DNA from: JBIQJD01 sp044507695
Lineage (GTDB): Bacteria; Bacteroidota; Ignavibacteria; Ignavibacteriales; Ignavibacteriaceae
Direction of reading: 5' to 3'
Length of the DNA: 64,000 nucleotides
NCBI GenBank assembly: GCA_044507695.1
Contig: JBIQJD010000004.1
Location: 124,001 to 188,000, forward strand
In this document: positions 8,656 to 16,118 of the stretch, piece after piece
How positions within the stretch are numbered: position 1 is the stretch's first letter
Layout of the letters: every line of letters begins with the position of its first letter
The notes under the pieces: model-generated
What the model was told of the DNA's origin: nothing
The model's input: the letters and a program-made list of their open reading frames with translations, nothing else
Databases searched by the model: none
Made by a program: the position numbers and the translations under genes

Positions 8656-10017
8656 ATGGGAAATAAAGAAAGTATACTGATTGTTGATGATGAACGTATC
8701 GTCAGAGAATCTTTGCTTCACTGGTTTGAAGAAGAAGATTATCTTGTACACACTGCCGAAAACGGCGAGGAAGCATTAAAGAAATTTGAAAAAGGTAAAT
8801 ATGATCTTATGCTGGTTGATATGAAAATGCCCGGCATGAGCGGACTCGAACTTCTTTCCAAGGTGAAAGAAATTGACAAGAATGTTGTAGTAATTCTTAT
8901 TACTGCATTTGCTTCAGTACCAACCGCAATAAAAGCCCTTAAAGACGGCGCCTATGATTATGTTACAAAACCGGTTGATCCGGATGAACTTGCTCATCTT
9001 GTAAAAAATGCTCTTGAGCAGAAATCCCTTAAAACAGAAAATGAGATGTTAAAAGAAAATATTGAAGAGATTGTAAGACCTGATAACCTGATTGGTGAAA
9101 GTGTACAGATGCAGCAGGTGTTCGATCTTATTCATACAGTTGCACCAACCGATACAACAGTAATGATAAGAGGTGAAAGCGGAACAGGAAAAGAACTTGT
9201 TGCGAAAGCAATTCACATCAACAGTAAGAGAAAATATTTCCCGATTGTTCCGGTTAACTGCGGTGCGCTTGCGGAATCAATTTTAGAGAGTGAATTGTTT
9301 GGGCATGAGAAAGGCGCATTTACGGGAGCACAATTCAGGCGTAAAGGCAAATTTGAAATGGCTGACTGCGGTACAATTTTTCTTGATGAAGTTGGAACGA
9401 TTTCTCCCAAAATGCAGATTGAACTTCTCCGGGTAATTGAAACAAAACAGTTCAACAGGGTTGGCGGAAATCAATTAATCAAAAGTGATTTCAGAGTAAT
9501 TGTTGCAACCAATGAACCACTTGAAGATCTTGTTAAACAAGGAAAGTTCAGAGAAGATCTTTATTACAGGCTGAATGTTTTTTCAATAATCGTTCCCCCG
9601 CTACGAGAAAGAACAGGTGATGTGCCGATCCTGGCTTATTACTTCCTTAATAAATTTGCAACAATGATGAACAAAAACATCAAGACAATTTCGCCGGAAG
9701 CGATGGATTTTCTTGTTAAATATGATTGGCCGGGCAATGTTCGTGAGCTTGAAAATGCAATTGAACGTGCGGTTGTTGTTGGAAAAGGTGATGCAATAAA
9801 AGTTCAGGATCTTCCTTTCAATGTTAGTGCAAATGGAAATATGTTCAGTACAGACAGCGATGATAAAAGTCTGGCTGCAATTGAGAAAAAATATATCAAC
9901 AAAATATTGAATGAGAATAACTGGAATATTTCACGCAGCGCGCAGATACTTGAGATTGACAGAGTTACTCTGTACAATAAAATAAGCAAATATGGATTGA
10001 AGAGAGCAAACACATAA
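8656..10017 (+). CDS. NtrC-family sigma-54-dependent response regulator
   Basis: A 453-residue protein with three domains. A receiver (1-120) carries the acidic pair DD at 11-12, phospho-acceptor Asp55 in 'LMLVDMKMPG' and Lys105. An AAA+ domain has Walker A 'GESGTGKE' (173-180), the sigma-54 contact loop GAFTGA (220-225) and Walker B 'IFLDEVG'. A C-terminal Fis-type helix-turn-helix ends 'NISRSAQILEIDRVTLYNKI'. The intact GAFTGA loop means it should activate sigma-54 promoters. The start has AGGGGA upstream and the gene follows the kinase by 16 bp. The natural targets are the neighbouring respiratory operons. Confidence 0.95.
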   Translation: MGNKESILIVDDERIVRESLLHWFEEEDYLVHTAENGEEALKKFEKGKYDLMLVDMKMPGMSGLELLSKVKEIDKNVVVILITAFASVPTAIKALKDGAYDYVTKPVDPDELAHLVKNALEQKSLKTENEMLKENIEEIVRPDNLIGESVQMQQVFDLIHTVAPTDTTVMIRGESGTGKELVAKAIHINSKRKYFPIVPVNCGALAESILESELFGHEKGAFTGAQFRRKGKFEMADCGTIFLDEVGTISPKMQIELLRVIETKQFNRVGGNQLIKSDFRVIVATNEPLEDLVKQGKFREDLYYRLNVFSIIVPPLRERTGDVPILAYYFLNKFATMMNKNIKTISPEAMDFLVKYDWPGNVRELENAIERAVVVGKGDAIKVQDLPFNVSANGNMFSTDSDDKSLAAIEKKYINKILNENNWNISRSAQILEIDRVTLYNKISKYGLKRANT

Positions 10018-10078
10018 TCAATCGGAATTGAATGTGAGCCTGTAATTAGAAAAAGATTTATCATAAAATTGGAATTGT

Positions 10079-10609
10079 TTGAAGAATGAAATTTATATAG
10101 CGCCGCTGAAGTTTGGTAATCTTTCAATTCTTAAAGAGATAGAAAACCGTTTAAAAAAATTATTATGGGAAAGAATTAACTTCATCCAGCTTGGCTTAGA
10201 TATTGAATCTGCTTATTCAGAAGCACGCGCTCAATATTTCTCCACTCAAATTATTGCCGATGCTTCAAAACTTACCGGGGAAATTAATGGAAAGATTATT
10301 CTAATTACTGAAGCTGACCTGTTTGTTCCTGTACTTACGTTTGTTTTTGGAGAAGCTCAATTAAACGGAAAACATGCGATTGTTTCCGTCTGCAGATTGC
10401 ATGAGGAATTTTATTCCGGCACCGGCAATGATGAACTTCTGATTAAAAGAACAATAAAAGAAATTCTTCACGAACTCGGCCACTGCTACGGCTTAAAACA
10501 TTGCAGTAACTGGGATTGTGTTATGCATTCATCCGCAGCAATTGAAGAGGTTGATATTAAAGGAGAATTTTATTGCCGCCATTGCAGGAAGCTTGTAGTT
10601 AGTACTTAG
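10079..10609 (+). CDS. amzA: Archaemetzincin-type zinc metalloprotease
   Basis: A 176-residue protein with the signature HELGHCYGLKH (131-141), directly followed by Cys142, Cys147, Met149, Cys166 and Cys169. The pattern HExxHxxGxxHC-x4-CxM ... CxxC defines archaemetzincins, in which three His bind catalytic zinc and four Cys bind a second zinc. There is no signal peptide, so it is cytoplasmic. The start is a TTG at 10079; a stop lies five codons upstream and no in-frame ATG precedes the conserved N terminus. The family is common in archaea and patchy in bacteria; substrates are poorly known. It follows the response regulator by about 60 bp. Confidence 0.92.
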   Translation: MKNEIYIAPLKFGNLSILKEIENRLKKLLWERINFIQLGLDIESAYSEARAQYFSTQIIADASKLTGEINGKIILITEADLFVPVLTFVFGEAQLNGKHAIVSVCRLHEEFYSGTGNDELLIKRTIKEILHELGHCYGLKHCSNWDCVMHSSAAIEEVDIKGEFYCRHCRKLVVST

Positions 10610-10614
10610 TATTG

Positions 10615-10962
10615 CAAATTTAAATTTTGTAAAAACAAGCACGCTGATGACGCTGATCAGGCAGATAACCACAGATTTTTAATCAGCGAAAATCTGCATA
10701 ATCTGTGTCATCTGTGTGCTGAAGGAATTGGCGGATTTGCGATTCAGAGATTTGTATTTTATGTGGTTCTTTGTTGATTTGTCATTTCGATCACGCGCCA
10801 GCGGGAGAGAAATCTTAAATGCCGGGAATCAGGATCTCCGTTAAAGTTTGTGCTCTGCTAAGGAAAGATTCCTCACCCTTTCGGGTTCGGAATGACCCAA
10901 ACTATAAGATGAATTTAGATTTTCCAACTTGAAAATTAAAAACTCTCAATACTCCGTACTCA
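10615..10962. repeat. Intergenic dispersed-repeat block
   Basis: No gene is seen in these roughly 350 bases. The left part (about 10640-10735) has the periodic words 'gctgatgacgctgatcag', 'aatctgcataatctgtg' and 'tcatctgtgtgctg', which read like a dispersed 'CTGAT/ATCTG' repeat. The middle part (about 10778-10905) runs 'tttgtcatttcgatcacg' to 'cctcaccctttcgggttc', 'ggaatgacc'; its ends GTCATTtCG and CGgAATGAC are inverted copies. The end (10942-10974) is a short array of 'actc/tact' words that runs into the 3' end of the amidotransferase gene. All look like mobile or recombinogenic intergenic elements; their copy number was not tested. Confidence 0.6.
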
Positions 10963-11787
10963 CTACTCAGTACTAACCTTCCTTATCGTTCTTTCTAAAA
11001 ACTGCGGCAGCACTGTTCTGTAAGTAAGTTCAACTTTTTCCGGCTCTTCAAGAATCTCCATCAGCGTTTCATATTTTTCCTCTCCAACATCACTTATCAG
11101 TTTCTGCTTTCTCTTCTCCTCCCGGTAATGATATTTCATCCCAACAGGATCAGCTTCGGGATGAAATTGCGTTCCGAAAAATTCATCTGTTACTTTCATT
11201 GCCATGATTGCACGCTCAAAATTTACGTGCGGACGCTCTTTCTCCAATGCAAGTATTTCGGCACCGAGTTCTTTTATCCTTTTATCATCGGGCTGAACAA
11301 CCTGCCATGAACGGAAATCGGCTCCATAGAAAGGATCAGGTAGTTGACAAAAAATTTTATCATTCTTTGCATTCACTGTTTGATGAACAGGAAAAATTCC
11401 GAATGAACGGGAGCGACGCTTTGTTACTTCCGCAATTTTAAAATAACGCGCCATTAATTGGAATGAATGACAGATGAAGAATACATGTTTTTTATCTTCT
11501 GAGTTTTGATTATGGCTCCATATTTTATCGAGAAGATTGAAATAATCTTTTTCCCATTTTTTATTTTGCCCGTCAAATGGATCACCCGGTCCGCCGGATG
11601 AAATGAAAATATCATTATCAATTGAAGGGATATCTCCGCCGCCTCTCACGTTGTAAATTTTATAATCAATGGGAATGTTATCTATCTTCAGATCAAAATC
11701 TAAAAGTATCTCTTCAATATTTCCTATTCCAAGGTTCGGTTCGTTATTATATAAATCAAGCAGAGCGATATTAATTTTATTTTTCAT
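10963..11787 (-). CDS. Class I glutamine amidotransferase-like protein
   Basis: A 274-residue protein from the ATG at 11785-11787; a TTG six bases upstream is less likely. It carries the class I glutamine amidotransferase fold: 'ISSGGPGDP' for the oxyanion region, the nucleophile Cys in 'FFICHSFQLMARYF' (Cys106), and the His-x-Glu pair in 'FGTQFHPEADP' (His209, Glu211). There is no synthetase domain, so it resembles stand-alone GMP-synthase-like amidotransferases of uncertain substrate. The start lies inside the upstream metallo-beta-lactamase-like gene (11-bp overlap), which indicates co-translation. The last codons (VSTE) lie in a simple 'tact/actc' repeat array, so the C terminus may have been reshaped by that repeat. 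Confidence 0.85.
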   Translation of the reverse strand: MKNKINIALLDLYNNEPNLGIGNIEEILLDFDLKIDNIPIDYKIYNVRGGGDIPSIDNDIFISSGGPGDPFDGQNKKWEKDYFNLLDKIWSHNQNSEDKKHVFFICHSFQLMARYFKIAEVTKRRSRSFGIFPVHQTVNAKNDKIFCQLPDPFYGADFRSWQVVQPDDKRIKELGAEILALEKERPHVNFERAIMAMKVTDEFFGTQFHPEADPVGMKYHYREEKRKQKLISDVGEEKYETLMEILEEPEKVELTYRTVLPQFLERTIRKVSTE

Positions 11788-12529
11788 TCTCAAACATTTT
11801 TATTGTGTAGTTTAACAATTCAGTATCACCATAATCACCATGGCCCGGAACAACATATTTAATCTCCGGAAATTGTTCTTTGATTTTGGCAACGGTACTT
11901 GACCATTCCTTTACATTTGCATCCTCAAGATTTCCTTTGCCCACGCCGATAGCTTTAATAAGGCAGCCGCCGAATAATACTTTTTCTGAAGGAATATAGC
12001 TTACAATATTATCTTCTGTGTGTCCGCCGCCTGAATAAACATTTATTACTTCTTCATCTCCAATTTTTAAAACAAGTTTATCAGTAAAACCATTCTGCGG
12101 AAGGACAGGATTATTTACGGTATCTTTTTTAGCGTAATCTATTGTTGCGGCATTTGAATATGACTTCGCATTCATTTTATGAAATGTGCCAAGCCCGCCG
12201 AGACAATCCCAATGAAAATGATTTACCACAACTGCTTTCACTTTTGAATTTTTTTCATGCTCTATCCAGTTTATCAATTCCGCTGAAGCAGAATCATCAA
12301 CCGGAGTATCAAAAACCACTGCTTCACCGCTATTGATGAATACCAAACCATTGCAAGGTACCCTTCCCCAATCATTAGTATTTAAGTAAGATATGTGTAT
12401 GTAGGAATTTTCTGTAAGCTGAATTATCTCAAGCTGCTCAGAGCTGTATAATATTTTATCTCCGGCAATGATCAAACCGGAAAAAGATAACAAATAGAAT
12501 ATAATGGCGTGTAAAATTTTAAACTTCAT
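11777..12529 (-). CDS. Subclass B1 metallo-beta-lactamase-like enzyme
   Basis: A 250-residue protein with a signal peptide (about 1-22). All B1 zinc ligands are present: His104-Phe-His106-Trp-Asp108, His170 in 'GGGHTEDN', Cys189 in 'LFGGCLIKA', and His230 in 'VVPGHGDYG'. The B1 substrate-binding Lys (Cys+3, Lys192) and Asn (in 'GNLEDAN', Asn200) are also kept, as is 'VVFDTPVDD' near residue 72. This ligand set with Cys at the second zinc site separates B1 enzymes from B2, B3 and glyoxalase-type relatives. It should be a periplasmic enzyme that hydrolyses beta-lactams, but activity is unproven. Residue 109 after the Asp is Cys, where many B1 enzymes have Arg. No resistance-type mobile element is adjacent. 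Confidence 0.87.
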   Translation of the reverse strand: MKFKILHAIIFYLLSFSGLIIAGDKILYSSEQLEIIQLTENSYIHISYLNTNDWGRVPCNGLVFINSGEAVVFDTPVDDSASAELINWIEHEKNSKVKAVVVNHFHWDCLGGLGTFHKMNAKSYSNAATIDYAKKDTVNNPVLPQNGFTDKLVLKIGDEEVINVYSGGGHTEDNIVSYIPSEKVLFGGCLIKAIGVGKGNLEDANVKEWSSTVAKIKEQFPEIKYVVPGHGDYGDTELLNYTIKMFENEK

Positions 12530-12614
12530 AATTTGCTTTTTTTTTGGATTTGTTAAAAATATGTAAAATCACTTATTGAAAATAGAGAAGGAATTCAGGT
12601 ATTGTATTAAAAAA

Positions 12615-12757
12615 TTATTATTGTCCAACTAAATTTTATCAGTCATGGCTAAAGCCCGCTATGGTAGCGGCTTTCATTAACTCCGACCTTTAGGTCGGGG
12701 TTGGTAATGCTTACTTGCTCTTCCCGGGCTTTAGCCCATTTAGCCGGACAATAATAA
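12615..12757. repeat. Palindromic repeat element with 12-bp terminal inverted repeats
   Basis: TTATTATTGTCC (12615-12626) and GGACAATAATAA (12746-12757) are perfect inverted copies at the two ends. Inside them lie GGCTAAAGCCC (12647-12657) and GGGCTTTAGCC (12726-12736), and in the centre CCGACCTTTAGGTCGG (12683-12698) forms a 7-bp stem. The nested layout would fold as one long stem with a branch and resembles a MITE or REP-type element rather than a terminator. It lies between the metallo-beta-lactamase-like gene and kbl, downstream of kbl. Confidence 0.75.
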
Positions 12758-12835
12758 ATTGAAAGTTTGTAAAAACAATTAGGAGAGCCGTGGCGGAACT
12801 CCACTATTCCATTCCTCCATGAATGGCTTGTAAGC

Positions 12836-14020
12836 TCAGAAGCCCAACTCCTTCTTCACCTGTGCAAATTTTTCAATTGCAAAATCAAGATCTTCTTTTG
12901 AATGAGCGGCGGATATCTGCACTCTTATTCTTGCAGTTCCTTTAGGTACAACGGGATAGAAAAATCCAATTACATAAACGCCAAGTTCAAGCATCCTGGC
13001 TGCAACTTTTTGAGAGAGCACCGCATCGCCCAACATTATAGGAACAATCGGGTGAATGCCGTCTTTAATTTCAAGTCCCGCTTTTTTAATATTCTCACGG
13101 AAATATTTTGTATTTTCCTCAAGTTTATCCCGCAGGTGAGTTGTAGCAGAAAGCATATCCAGCACCTTAATTGATGCTGAAACAATGCTTGGTGCAACGG
13201 TATTTGAAAACAAATAAGGACGTGAGCGCTGACGAAGCAGTTCAATAATTTCTTTTCTGCCGCTTGTGTAACCGCCGCTTGCACCGCCCAATGCTTTACC
13301 AAGCGTTCCGGTTATAATATCAATTCTGCCAAGAACATCATTATATTCATGTGAGCCTTTGCCGTGCCTTCCCATAAAACCAACCGCATGTGAATCATCA
13401 ACCATTACCATTGCATTATATTTATCGGCAAGATTGCAGATATCTTTCAGCTTTGCAATGTAGCCGTCCATTGAAAAAACGCCATCTGTTGCTATCAACC
13501 TGTAACGCGCTGTTTGTGCTTCTTTAAGTTTTTCTTCAAGATCATTCATATCATTATTCTTATAACGGTATCTCTGTGCCTTGCATAATCTTATTCCATC
13601 AATTATGCTCGCGTGGTTCAGTTCATCACTTATTACCGCATCTTCCTCACCAAGAATTGTTTCAAACAAGCCGCCGTTTGCATCAAAACAGGATGTGTAA
13701 AGAATTGTATCTTCTGTTTCAAGAAAACGAGAGATCTTTTCTTCAAGCTCTTTGTGTATTTGCTGTGTGCCGCAGATAAATCTTACAGAAGATAAACCGT
13801 AACCCCATTTATCATAACTCTCTTTTGCCGCTTTTATTATTTCAGGATTATCAGCCAAACCGAGATAATTATTTGCGCACATATTTAATACTTCATGCCG
13901 TTCCAGCACCTCAATATGTGCCCGCTGGGGACTTGTTATGAATCGTTCTTTTTTATACAGTCCGTCTTCCTTTATCTGGTGAACTATTTCTTCATAGTGG
14001 TTTTTTATTTGGCTAAACAT
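12836..14020 (-). CDS. kbl: Glycine C-acetyltransferase (2-amino-3-ketobutyrate CoA ligase)
   Basis: A 394-residue fold-type I PLP enzyme of the alpha-oxoamine synthase family. Visible motifs are 'NNYLGLADNP' near the N terminus, 'SVRFICGTQQIHKELE', 'DDSHAVGFMG' (Asp and His contacting PLP), and 'TGTLGKALGGASGG' with the PLP lysine Lys242. It cleaves 2-amino-3-ketobutyrate with CoA to glycine and acetyl-CoA, the second step of threonine breakdown. The gene for step one, tdh, lies upstream on the same strand at 14706-15743, but the two are separated by a four-helix-bundle gene and repeat arrays. The length matches the family. Confidence 0.93.
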   Translation of the reverse strand: MFSQIKNHYEEIVHQIKEDGLYKKERFITSPQRAHIEVLERHEVLNMCANNYLGLADNPEIIKAAKESYDKWGYGLSSVRFICGTQQIHKELEEKISRFLETEDTILYTSCFDANGGLFETILGEEDAVISDELNHASIIDGIRLCKAQRYRYKNNDMNDLEEKLKEAQTARYRLIATDGVFSMDGYIAKLKDICNLADKYNAMVMVDDSHAVGFMGRHGKGSHEYNDVLGRIDIITGTLGKALGGASGGYTSGRKEIIELLRQRSRPYLFSNTVAPSIVSASIKVLDMLSATTHLRDKLEENTKYFRENIKKAGLEIKDGIHPIVPIMLGDAVLSQKVAARMLELGVYVIGFFYPVVPKGTARIRVQISAAHSKEDLDFAIEKFAQVKKELGF

Positions 14021-14050
14021 TTTTATGCTCCTGGTTAGATAGTTTTATTA

Positions 14051-14144
14051 CAAGTTACAAGTTACAAGATTGCAAGATTGCAAGATTACAAGATTACAAG
14101 ATTACAAGGTTGCAAGATTACAAGATTACTAGATTACAAGATTA
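14051..14144. repeat. Tandem 8-nt array (CAAGATTR) upstream of kbl
   Basis: Two 7-nt CAAGTTA units are followed from 14065 to 14144 by ten 8-nt units of the form CAAGATTA or CAAGATTG, with one CAAGGTTG and one CTAGATTA variant. The 19 bases GTTACAAGATTGCAAGATT at 14061-14079 recur exactly in inverse orientation at 14687-14705, on the other side of the four-helix-bundle gene. Confidence 0.9.
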
Positions 14145-14156
14145 TACCGAAGATTA

Positions 14157-14573
14157 TTAGTGAAAAAGATTTATTAAAAACAATTTAATAGAATCAATCT
14201 TTTTCTTAATAGAATATGTTCTTAAGTACTTAATGAAATTTGCCGTTTGTTTAATGATGCTGACAGCAGAATTGTAATTATTTCCAAATTCGGCTTCAGA
14301 GATATAACCTAAATCAAATGCAACATAAAGCATTGATCTTACCTCGCCGGCAGATCCTTTTGAATATCCCAAAAACTTTATAAACTCACGGTTATTATCT
14401 CTCTCATATCCTTCAGCAATGTTATTCATAATAGAAACTGCCGCACGTTGAATCTGATCTCTTAATCCATAATCCTTTTTAAATGCAGGTGATGCAGTGA
14501 GGGTATAAACGGAATTAACAAATTCACGGGAATCCTTCCATACATTCAATTCCTCGAATGATTTGATACTCAT
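14157..14573 (-). CDS. Four-helix bundle protein (S23 / 23S rRNA intervening-sequence family)
   Basis: A 138-residue protein with the family hallmarks 'FEELNVWKDSREFVNSVY' at the N terminus, 'LRDQIQRAAVSIMNNIAEGY' in helix 2 and 'EFIKFLGYSKGSAGEVRSML' in helix 3. Members occur inside 23S rRNA intervening sequences and as free intergenic genes; the Avd accessory protein of diversity-generating retroelements shares the fold. No reverse transcriptase or rRNA gene is nearby. The gene sits between tdh and kbl on the same strand, and inverted CAAGATTR arrays lie on both sides of it. The C-terminal tail is Lys-rich. The molecular role is unknown; a nucleic-acid-binding or mobile-cassette role is an inference. 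Confidence 0.9.
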   Translation of the reverse strand: MSIKSFEELNVWKDSREFVNSVYTLTASPAFKKDYGLRDQIQRAAVSIMNNIAEGYERDNNREFIKFLGYSKGSAGEVRSMLYVAFDLGYISEAEFGNNYNSAVSIIKQTANFIKYLRTYSIKKKIDSIKLFLINLFH

Positions 14574-14668
14574 TTAGTTCTCCTCTCTTATTTATGAATT
14601 ATAATATAGAATCTTCAAACTTCCTTCTGCAATAAAAATCTTTCAATAGTTTTAAATTCTTAAATATT

Positions 14669-14705
14669 ACAATATTGCAATTTTGTAATCTTGCAATCTT
14701 GTAAC
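14669..14705. repeat. Inverted CAAGATTR array abutting the tdh stop codon
   Basis: Read on the minus strand, this stretch gives GTTA, CAAGATTG, CAAGATTA, CAAAATTG and CAATATTG. The outermost 19 bases (14687-14705) are the exact inverse of 14061-14079, and the repeat ends at the base next to the tdh stop codon at 14706-14708. Confidence 0.85.
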
Positions 14706-15743
14706 CTATTCCCCCCAATCCAAAATAATTTTACCTGAATTACCGCTTGCCATAAGTTTAAATGCTTCCTCAAAATCTTTATAAGAAAAATGATGAGTTA
14801 TAACGGGAGTAATATCCAACCCTGATTGAACCATTGCCTGCATTTTATACCAGGTTTCAAACATCTCTCTGCCGTAAATACCTTTTATAATTAATCCATT
14901 AAATACAACCTTCTCCCAATTAATTGCTGCGCTGGATGGTAGAATTCCAAGCAGAGCAATTTTTCCGCCATGAAACATAACATCAATCATGCTGTTAAGC
15001 GCTTTGGGGCTGCCGGACATTTCCAATCCTACATCAAATCCTTCCTTCATATCAAGACGCTGCATAACGGTTTTCAAATCTTCTTTTGTAATATCAACTG
15101 CTTCTGTTACTCCCATTTTTCTTGCAAGTTCAAGGCGGTAGGGATTCATATCAGTAATTACAATGTTGCGTGCGCCTGCATGTTTACAGATTGCTGCAGC
15201 CATTATTCCAATTGGGCCGGCGCCTGTAATGAGTACATCTTCACCAAGCAAATCAAATGAAAGCGCGGTATGTGTTGCGTTGCCAAAAGGATCAAATACA
15301 GAAAGTACATCAAGAGGAATTTCAGGATCAGCATGCCAGATGTTTGTTACAGGAATGCAGAGATATTCTGCAAAACAGCCGGGACGATTAACACCAACGC
15401 CTTTTGTATTTGCGCAGAGATGTCTTCTTCCGGCACGGCAGTTACGGCAATGCCCGCATACAAGATGACCTTCACCGCTTACAATTTCTCCAACTTTAAG
15501 ATCATGTACATTGCTGCCGAAGGATTCTACAACACCAACATATTCATGTCCGGTAACCATTGGAACGGGAATAGTTTTTTGAGCCCATTCATCCCAGTTA
15601 TAAATATGAATATCTGTTCCGCAGATGGATGTTTTTTTTATCCGGATCAATACATCATTTATTCCCGGTTCAGGAACAGGAACTTCATCAAGCCAGATGC
15701 CGGGCTCTGCGTATTTCTTTACAAGCGCCTTCATTTTTTTCAT
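14706..15743 (-). CDS. tdh: L-threonine 3-dehydrogenase, zinc-dependent
   Basis: A 345-residue medium-chain dehydrogenase. The catalytic-zinc region is 'KTSICGTDIHIYNWDEWAQ' with 'TGHEYVG' after it; the structural zinc has the four Cys of 'CGHCRNCRAGRRHLC'. The NAD-binding Rossmann motif is 'VLITGAGPIGIMAAAICKHAGA'. It oxidises L-threonine to 2-amino-3-ketobutyrate for Kbl. The TDH-specific 'GTDIHIYNWD' stretch separates it from sorbitol and alcohol dehydrogenases. AGAGGA is placed just before the chosen ATG. In most genomes tdh and kbl are adjacent; here a four-helix-bundle cassette lies between them. Confidence 0.93.
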   Translation of the reverse strand: MKKMKALVKKYAEPGIWLDEVPVPEPGINDVLIRIKKTSICGTDIHIYNWDEWAQKTIPVPMVTGHEYVGVVESFGSNVHDLKVGEIVSGEGHLVCGHCRNCRAGRRHLCANTKGVGVNRPGCFAEYLCIPVTNIWHADPEIPLDVLSVFDPFGNATHTALSFDLLGEDVLITGAGPIGIMAAAICKHAGARNIVITDMNPYRLELARKMGVTEAVDITKEDLKTVMQRLDMKEGFDVGLEMSGSPKALNSMIDVMFHGGKIALLGILPSSAAINWEKVVFNGLIIKGIYGREMFETWYKMQAMVQSGLDITPVITHHFSYKDFEEAFKLMASGNSGKIILDWGE

Positions 15744-16118
15744 GCATAATCCTCTGGTTTTGCCCGAAGATAAACAGCATTGATTCAGAATTTTAATCTT
15801 CAGGATTATTATGAAATGGAATATTTATTATAATAATTCCTTGATGTTTTATTTGTGATAGTAAAATTATGGAAAAAAGATTCTTAATAATACAGCTTAA
15901 CTTTGGATTAATTTAGAAATGAGGAACTGGAATGATAGTGGATTGGAGTAGTGGAAGGTTGGAATACCAGGATGGGGAATCTGGTTTGGAGAGTAATTCA
16001 TCCATTCCTCAATTCGCAAATTCCCGCTTGTTTATCTTTTTTGCCTTATCTAATTTTCATCAACTAAACTAACACTTTTGTAACGATATTCCCTCTTAAT
16101 TCAGTCCATCTTAAAATT
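15744..16118. repeat. Intergenic spacer with a degenerate TGGAAT-type array
   Basis: No gene is seen in these 375 bases, which lie between divergent genes. The part nearest tdh is plain AT-rich DNA and should hold its promoter. From about 15920 to 15990 the plus strand is a G-rich degenerate array of words such as 'ggaactggaatgatagtgg', 'attggagtagtggaaggtt' and 'ggaataccaggatgggg'. The inverse of such words occurs at about 12797-12820 ('actccactattccattcctc'). Confidence 0.55.

Noticed and set aside
12726..12757. Right half of the palindromic element considered as the kbl terminator
   Set aside because: There is no T-run in the transcript direction, and the stem is part of a larger nested symmetric element.
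14051..14144. CAAGATTR array considered as a CRISPR array
   Set aside because: Units are 8 nt with no spacers of regular length between longer repeats, and no cas genes are present.
14157..14573. Four-helix-bundle gene considered as the Avd accessory gene of a diversity-generating retroelement
   Set aside because: No reverse transcriptase, template repeat or variable-region target gene is seen within the window.
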